In this document: piece after piece, positions 59,357 through 64,000 of the stretch
Layout of the letters: every line of letters begins with the position of its first letter
Numbering within the stretch: position 1 is the first letter of the stretch
Assembly: GCF_012910905.1 (NCBI RefSeq)
Contig: NZ_WTVN01000017.1
Location: 33,596-97,595 of the forward strand
Reading direction: 5' to 3'
DNA length: 64,000 nucleotides
DNA from: Aromatoleum toluvorans
Lineage (GTDB): Bacteria > Pseudomonadota > Gammaproteobacteria > Burkholderiales > Rhodocyclaceae
Translations under genes and position numbers: made by a program
The notes under the pieces: model-generated
What the model was told of the DNA's origin: nothing
Database searches by the model: none
What the model saw: the letters and a program-made list of their open reading frames with translations, nothing else

Positions 59357-60130
59357 ATGGACAAGTCCTATCACACCCTCGACCACCATTTCACCCTGCC
59401 GCGCGTCAGGCAGGTGGAAGCGTCGAGACCGCTGCAATGGCTGCGCATGGGCTGGGACGACATGCGCGCGAACCTGGCGGCGAGCCTGACCTACGGACTG
59501 ACCTTCTCGGTCATCGGCTATCTGATCCTGCACTACGCGACGCAGATGCCGTACCTGTTCACGGCAGCCATCTCCGGCTTCTTCCTCGTCGGGCCGATGG
59601 CTGCGGCGGGCCTGTACGAGCTTTCGCGCCGCCACGGGCGCGGCGAAACCGAGGACTTCATCGGCTCCTGGAAGGGGCTGAAGGAGCACAGCGACCAGCT
59701 GCTCTATTACGGCGCCCTCCTCGCCTTCACCCTGATCGGCTGGGAGCGCCTGTCGGCGATCCTGTTCGCGCTGTTCTACCATGACGTCACGCCGGACCTC
59801 TCGCACTTCTTCCGCGACGTGTTCCTGTCGGGCCACTACGTGTATTTCGTCGTGTCCTACCTGGTCGTCGGCGGTGCGCTGGCGGGGCTCGTATTCGCGC
59901 TTTCCGTCGTATCCGTGCCGATGGTGCTGGACCGCGGCACCGACGTCATCACCGCGATGATGACCAGCGCGCGGGCGGTGGGCGTCAACCTCGGCGCGGC
60001 GGCCGTGTGGGCGGCGCTGATCGTCGTGCTGATCGGGCTGGGCTTTGCGACGATGATGATCGGCATGGTGGTGCTGCTGCCGCTCGTCGGACACGCGACC
60101 TGGCACGCGTACAAGGATCTCGTCGAATAA
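59357..60130 (+). CDS. DUF2189 family integral membrane protein
   Basis: The 257-residue product has a polar N-terminus (about 30 residues) and about five or six spans. It contains LRMGWDDMRANLAASLTYG near residue 30 and SGFFLVGPMAAAGLYELSRR near residue 74. SVPMVLDRGTDVITAM is near residue 190. These match DUF2189. Function is unknown; the family sits near respiratory genes in some bacteria. AGGAGG lies nine bases before the ATG. Confidence 0.88.
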   Translation: MDKSYHTLDHHFTLPRVRQVEASRPLQWLRMGWDDMRANLAASLTYGLTFSVIGYLILHYATQMPYLFTAAISGFFLVGPMAAAGLYELSRRHGRGETEDFIGSWKGLKEHSDQLLYYGALLAFTLIGWERLSAILFALFYHDVTPDLSHFFRDVFLSGHYVYFVVSYLVVGGALAGLVFALSVVSVPMVLDRGTDVITAMMTSARAVGVNLGAAAVWAALIVVLIGLGFATMMIGMVVLLPLVGHATWHAYKDLVE

Positions 60131-60295
60131 ACCGTCCATATGCCTCCGGCGTGCGACGGGCGGCATCCCCGCCCGCGCGCACGCTTCCGGGCGCGGCCCT
60201 GCGGTTAGAATGAACGGCCGGGGCTGCGCCGGGGTACTCCCCAGCGTTCCTTTCCTGCCCCATCCAGAACAATCAACGCGCCAGCGGAGAAACGC

Positions 60296-62353
60296 ATGTC
60301 CAATCCCCTGCTCGATTTCACCAGCCTGCCGCGCTTCGACGAGATCCGTCCGGAACATGTCGCGCCGGCGATCCGCCAGCTCATCGAGGAAGACCGAGCG
60401 CTGATCACGGCACTCGTCGCCGACCCGGCCCCGCCGACCTGGGCCAACTTCGTGACGCCGCTCACCGAGGAGGGCGAACGCCTCGGCCGTGCCTGGGGCG
60501 TCGTCGGCCACCTGCACAGCGTGATGGACGTGCCCGCGTGGCGCGAGGCCTACAACGCGCTGCTGCCGGAGGTGTCGAGCTTCTATGCCGAGGTCGGCCA
60601 GAACCTGGAGCTGTTCGAGAAGTACCGCCAGCTCTTCAACAGCGCCGAGTACGACCAGCTGCCGCCGGTGCGCCAGCGCATCATCGACCACGAGCTGCGC
60701 GACTTCCGCCTGTCCGGGGCGGAGCTGCCCGACGCCGACAAGCCGCGCTTCAAGGCGATCCAGGAGGAGATGTCGGCGCTCGCGGCGAAGTTCTCCGAGA
60801 ACCTGCTCGACGCGACCAACGCACATGCCGAGTGGATCACCGACGAGGCCGGGCTGTCCGGGCTGCCCGCCGACGCGATCGACGCCGCGCGCGCCGCCGC
60901 CGAGCGGGACGGCAAGCCGGGCTGGAAATTCACGCTGCAGATGCCGTCCTACCTGCCGGTGATGCAGTACGCCGACAGCCAGGCGCTGCGCGAGCGCATG
61001 TACCGCGCCTACGCGACGCGCGCATCCGAGCAGGGCAAGGCGGAGCTCGACAACGGCCCGCTGATCGGCCGCATCCTCGCGCTGCGCGCCGAGGAGGCGA
61101 AGATGCTGGGCTACGCGAACTACGCCGAGGTGTCGCTGGTCGCGAAGATGGCCGAGTCGCCGGCGCAGGTGCTGGGGTTCCTGCGCGAGCTCGCGGCGAA
61201 GGCCAAGCCTTTCGCGGAAAAGGATCTCGCCGCGCTGAAGGCGTTCGCGCGCACCGAGCTGGGCCTCGATCCGCTCGAGCCCTGGGACGTCGCCTACGCG
61301 TCGGAGAAGCTGCGCCAGGCGCGCTATGCGTTCTCCGAGCAGGAGGTGAAGCAGTACTTCCCCGAGCCGAAGGTGCTGGAGGGCCTGTTCGGCGTGATCC
61401 GCAGCCTGTACGGCGTCGATATCGTCGCCGAGGAGGCGCCGAAGTGGGACCCCGCGGCGCATTTCTTCCGCATCGAGAAGGCGGGCGAGACGGTCGGCCA
61501 CTTCTACCTCGACCTGCATGCGCGCGAGACCAAGCGCGGCGGGGCGTGGATGGATTCGGCGCGCAGCCGCTATTCGAACATGCGCGGCGTGCAGACGCCG
61601 GTTGCCTACCTGGTGTGCAACTTCCCCGGCCCGGTCGGCGGCAAGCCGGCGACCTTCACGCACGACGACGTGCTGACGCTGTTCCACGAATGCGGCCACG
61701 GCCTGCACCACCTGCTGACGCGCGTCGATGACCTGGCGGTGTCGGGCATCCACGGCGTGGAGTGGGACGCGGTCGAGCTGCCGAGCCAGTTCATGGAGAA
61801 CTTCTGCTGGGAGTGGGACGTGCTGTCGGGCATGACGGCGCACGTCGATACCGGCGCGCCGCTGCCGCGCGCGCTGTTCGACAAGATGATCGCGGCGAAG
61901 AACTTCCAGAGCGGCATGCAGATGGTGCGTCAGCTGGAGTTCTCGATGTTCGACCTGCGCCTGCACAGCGAACTCGACGCCGCCGCCGGCCCGGTGGCGG
62001 TCGAGCAGGTGATGGCGCTGCTCGACTCAGTGCGGCGCGAGGTCGCAGTGATGATCCCGCCGGCGTGGCACCGCTTCCCGCACAGCTTCTCGCACATCTT
62101 CGCGGGCGGCTATGCGGCGGGCTATTACAGCTACAAGTGGGCGGAGGTGCTGTCGGCCGACGCGTTCGAGGCCTTCGAGGAAGCGGGCGCGGGCAAGGGA
62201 ACGCTGCTCGACCGCGCGACGGGCGAACGCTTCTGGCGCGAGATCCTCGCGGTGGGAGGCAGCCGTCCGGCGCTGGATTCGTTCAAGGCGTTCCGCGGGC
62301 GCGAACCGCGCGTCGACGCGCTGCTGCGCCACAACGGCATGGTCGCGGCGTAA
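60296..62353 (+). CDS. prlC: Oligopeptidase A (M3 metallopeptidase)
   Basis: PrlC is a cytoplasmic zinc endopeptidase that degrades signal peptides and short peptides. The 685-residue product (E. coli 680) has the zinc motif HECGHGLHHLL near residues 463-473, the third ligand Glu region GVEWDAVELPSQFMENF near residue 485, and the C-terminal HSFSHIFAGGYAAGYYSYKWAE near residue 598. All are conserved. It lies after DUF2189 with a 165-base gap and is convergent with the small minus-strand gene. Confidence 0.97.
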   Translation: MSNPLLDFTSLPRFDEIRPEHVAPAIRQLIEEDRALITALVADPAPPTWANFVTPLTEEGERLGRAWGVVGHLHSVMDVPAWREAYNALLPEVSSFYAEVGQNLELFEKYRQLFNSAEYDQLPPVRQRIIDHELRDFRLSGAELPDADKPRFKAIQEEMSALAAKFSENLLDATNAHAEWITDEAGLSGLPADAIDAARAAAERDGKPGWKFTLQMPSYLPVMQYADSQALRERMYRAYATRASEQGKAELDNGPLIGRILALRAEEAKMLGYANYAEVSLVAKMAESPAQVLGFLRELAAKAKPFAEKDLAALKAFARTELGLDPLEPWDVAYASEKLRQARYAFSEQEVKQYFPEPKVLEGLFGVIRSLYGVDIVAEEAPKWDPAAHFFRIEKAGETVGHFYLDLHARETKRGGAWMDSARSRYSNMRGVQTPVAYLVCNFPGPVGGKPATFTHDDVLTLFHECGHGLHHLLTRVDDLAVSGIHGVEWDAVELPSQFMENFCWEWDVLSGMTAHVDTGAPLPRALFDKMIAAKNFQSGMQMVRQLEFSMFDLRLHSELDAAAGPVAVEQVMALLDSVRREVAVMIPPAWHRFPHSFSHIFAGGYAAGYYSYKWAEVLSADAFEAFEEAGAGKGTLLDRATGERFWREILAVGGSRPALDSFKAFRGREPRVDALLRHNGMVAA

Positions 62354-62363
62354 GCGATCGCCC

Positions 62364-62386
62364 GGGGCACGGCGCGGCCGTGCCCC
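62364..62386. terminator. Stem-loop between convergent prlC and the 60-residue ORF
   Basis: GGGGCACGGC (62364-62373) and GCCGTGCCCC (62377-62386) form a perfect 10-bp stem with a 3-base loop, 11 bases after the prlC stop. No T tract is present in either direction. Confidence 0.5.
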
Positions 62387-62413
62387 CTGTTCACGCCCGA
62401 CCGGGCGCTGCGC

Positions 62414-62596
62414 TCAGTGAACGGCCGCGTAGGCGTCCAGCACGCGGCCCTGCACGTGAACCGGCACGCCGTGTTCGGTCATGTTCATCTGCGCATTCGC
62501 GGAATCCCCGCCGAGGACGAGGTACTGAATGATCGTCTCGACGTACTGGCGCATCACCCAATCGGTGCGCTGTTCCGGACCTCGGTAATCCATCAT
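62414..62596 (-). CDS. Small protein of unknown function (60 residues)
   Basis: A 60-codon ORF begins MMDYRGPEQRTDWVMRQY and has a strong ribosome site (AGGAGG five bases before the first ATG). It has no span, no cysteine and no signal peptide. The middle, VETIIQYLVLGGD, could form one amphipathic helix. I do not recognise a family. It is placed 232 bases downstream of the NDP-sugar enzyme gene on the same strand; that gap has a CGCGAC / GTCGCG hairpin (62794-62811) and nothing else I can name. Confidence 0.6.
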   Translation of the reverse strand: MMDYRGPEQRTDWVMRQYVETIIQYLVLGGDSANAQMNMTEHGVPVHVQGRVLDAYAAVH

Positions 62597-62828
62597 CGAA
62601 GCCTCCTGCCGTGTGCATGAACCAGGGGCCGCCTGTGCGCCCCCTTTTGTGATTATTTAGCACGATCCGCGCCATCTGGCGCAGGCACAAGTCACACAAA
62701 GCATTACGCCCGAACGTGGGGCCGGCCGCGAGAACACTGTAAAGGCGGCCGACACGGCTGCGTTCCGTGGCGGCACCCCGGCCATCATCCTGCCGCGACG
62801 CGCTTGTCGCGCCTCTGGTTGTCACCGC

Positions 62829-63932
62829 TCACGCGCGCGCGTCCCCCCAGCGCAGTTCGGTGCGGTCGTCGCCGACGTAGAGGGTTTCGCCCGAGCGGTC
62901 CACGCAGTACTGCGGCGAGAGGATCTTCTCGCTGAAGCGCTGCCCCTCCCCGACCCGCGTGTATTCGAACAGGATGCTGCGTTCGACCCGCGAGCCGGCG
63001 CGCAGGTGGCTGCCGTGGCCGATCCAGGTGGGGCCGATGACCGAGACGCCGGGGTCGATGCGCACGCCCGAGCCGATATACACGGGGCCGACGACCTGCA
63101 CGCTGTCCCATTCGATCGAGGTGTTGAGGCCGACCCACACGCCGGGACGGATCTCGGTGCCGGGCATCTCCATCTGCGCGACCTCGCCGCGCATCACGCG
63201 CTGCAGCACCGCCCAGTAGTCGGTCAGGCGGCCGATGTCGATCCAGTTGAAGAAGCGGTTCTGGGCGTAGAAGGGGCGCTCCTCGGCGACCAGCAGCGGG
63301 AAGAGTTCGCTGCCGATGTCGAACTCGCGCCCCGGCGGGATGAGGTCGATGACCTCCGGTTCGAAGATATAGATGCCGGTGCTGGCGAGCGTGGATTTCG
63401 CCTCGGCGGGCCGGGGCTTCTCCTGGAAGGACTTCACGCGGCCGGCGGCGTCGGTGACGACGACGCCGTAGTTCTGCACCTGGTTGCGCGGCACCTCGAG
63501 CGTGACGACGCTCGCGAGGGCCTTCTTCTGGCGGTGCTCGTCGAGCGCGGCGCGGATGTCGAGGTCGATCAGCGCGTCGCCGCAGATCACCAGCGTGGTC
63601 TCGTCGAAGAAGCCGCCGAAGTCCTGGATGCGGCGCATGCCGCCGGCCGAGCCGAGCGCCTTGGGCACGATCTCGCCGTGGTCGCGCACGCCCTCGTAGG
63701 AGTAGCCGATCTCGACGCCCCAGCAGTGGCCGTCGCCGAAGTAGTCCTCGATCTTGTGGTGGTTGAAGGCGACGTTGATCATGATCTCGCGCACGCCGTA
63801 GCGCGCGAGGTGCTCGATCAGGTATTCCAGCACCGGCTTGCCGAGGATGGGCACCATCGGCTTGGGCACGTTCTTAGTCAATGGGCGCACGCGCGTGCCC
63901 TGCCCCGCGGCCAGAATCATTGCTTTTGCCAT
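62829..63932 (-). CDS. NDP-sugar pyrophosphorylase with left-handed beta-helix (mannose-1-P guanylyltransferase-like)
   Basis: The 367-residue product is a nucleotidyltransferase. It has AGQGTRVRPLTKNVPKPM near residues 9-26, the acidic site VICGDALIDLD near residue 115, and FQEKPRPAEAKSTLASTGIYIF near residues 170-192. The C-terminal part (about 260-345) has hexapeptide-like repeats (GVWVGLNTSIEWDSVQV, VYIGSGVRIDPGVSV, TWIGHGSHLRAGSRV). It makes an NDP-sugar for envelope polysaccharide; the nucleotide and sugar are not certain. GAGAGG lies seven bases before the ATG. Confidence 0.9.
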   Translation of the reverse strand: MAKAMILAAGQGTRVRPLTKNVPKPMVPILGKPVLEYLIEHLARYGVREIMINVAFNHHKIEDYFGDGHCWGVEIGYSYEGVRDHGEIVPKALGSAGGMRRIQDFGGFFDETTLVICGDALIDLDIRAALDEHRQKKALASVVTLEVPRNQVQNYGVVVTDAAGRVKSFQEKPRPAEAKSTLASTGIYIFEPEVIDLIPPGREFDIGSELFPLLVAEERPFYAQNRFFNWIDIGRLTDYWAVLQRVMRGEVAQMEMPGTEIRPGVWVGLNTSIEWDSVQVVGPVYIGSGVRIDPGVSVIGPTWIGHGSHLRAGSRVERSILFEYTRVGEGQRFSEKILSPQYCVDRSGETLYVGDDRTELRWGDARA

Positions 63933-63967
63933 CGCGAACCTCTCTTTTGGATGAAATCGGGTGAATG

Positions 63968-63998
63968 CAGGCCCCGCGGCAGGCGGGGCGGGGGCCTG
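63968..63998. other. GC-rich stem-loop at the window end
   Basis: CAGGCCCC (63968-63975) pairs with GGGGCCTG (63991-63998), with an alternative GCCCCGC / GCGGGGC pairing inside. It lies upstream of the NDP-sugar gene. It may end a gene beyond the window; this cannot be judged here. Confidence 0.3.
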
Positions 63999-64000
63999 TC

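Overview
The window is high-GC, gene-dense chromosomal DNA with no insertion sequence, prophage, integrase, CRISPR array, tRNA or rRNA gene that I can see. Gene content and protein similarity (AlgC-type mutase, metal-type HemB with an Asp-rich site, cytochrome c4, DarP, gpmA-envC-ctpA order, prk-tkt-gap-pgk-pyk-fba order) suggest a betaproteobacterium. The Rhodocyclales (Azoarcus, Aromatoleum or Thauera type) fit best. This placement is inference from gene families, not from a marker gene.

Layout. 1-5.5 kb: end of a phosphohexomutase gene, a long palindromic element, alaS, a 52-residue membrane peptide, a cobalamin adenosyltransferase and a DAHP synthase. 5.6-8.8 kb: an ECF sigma factor with its anti-sigma factor, directly followed by the periplasmic methionine-sulfoxide repair pair msrP-msrQ. 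8.9-15.3 kb: mog, darP, pmbA, a histidine phosphatase, glyA, nrdR and ribD. 15.3-20.2 kb (minus strand): gpmA-envC-ctpA, a hypothetical gene and a moeB-like gene. 20.3-23.4 kb (plus strand): an ArsR-family regulator with the cysteine spacing of sulfane-sulfur sensors, a rhodanese, glutaredoxin, secB, an SH3 protein and gpsA. 23.5-29.9 kb: trmL, comF, bioB, bioC, a HAD nucleotidase, hemB, a strong candidate small RNA, ysxC and cytochrome c4. 30-40.6 kb: moeA, rpiA, phoU, yggX, a PAS-GGDEF protein, argA, a two-domain PPK2, rsmE, an inositol monophosphatase-like gene and a phosphoribulokinase. 40.7-50.3 kb: the central carbon set tkt, gap, pgk, pyk and fba. It is interrupted by a minus-strand pair and by a cobalamin riboswitch with bluB. 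50.5-55.9 kb: two c-di-GMP signalling proteins, each with a periplasmic CxxCH haem c motif, on either side of a membrane methyltransferase-like gene. 56-64 kb: an OmpA-like lipoprotein, DUF3422, purC, DUF2189, prlC, a 60-residue ORF and an NDP-sugar pyrophosphorylase.

How the genes fit together. tkt, gap, pgk, pyk and fba plus phosphoribulokinase form a Calvin/glycolysis block without RuBisCO in view. Three B12-related items (adenosyltransferase, bluB under a B12 riboswitch and possibly the histidine phosphatase) are scattered. Three molybdenum-cofactor genes (mog, moeA, moeB-like) accompany the Mo enzyme MsrP. Envelope functions (EnvC, CtpA, OmpA-like, MsrPQ) and redox or sulfur sensing (ECF system, ArsR-rhodanese-glutaredoxin, haem c GGDEF proteins) recur.

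The most noteworthy items are the four-hairpin RNA with C-rich loops near 28.4-28.5 kb, the TGTCTGAG-core palindrome at 354-539, the ECF-MsrPQ cluster, the BigR/SqrR-like operon, the paired haem c c-di-GMP enzymes, and palindromes placed at nearly every convergent gene junction.
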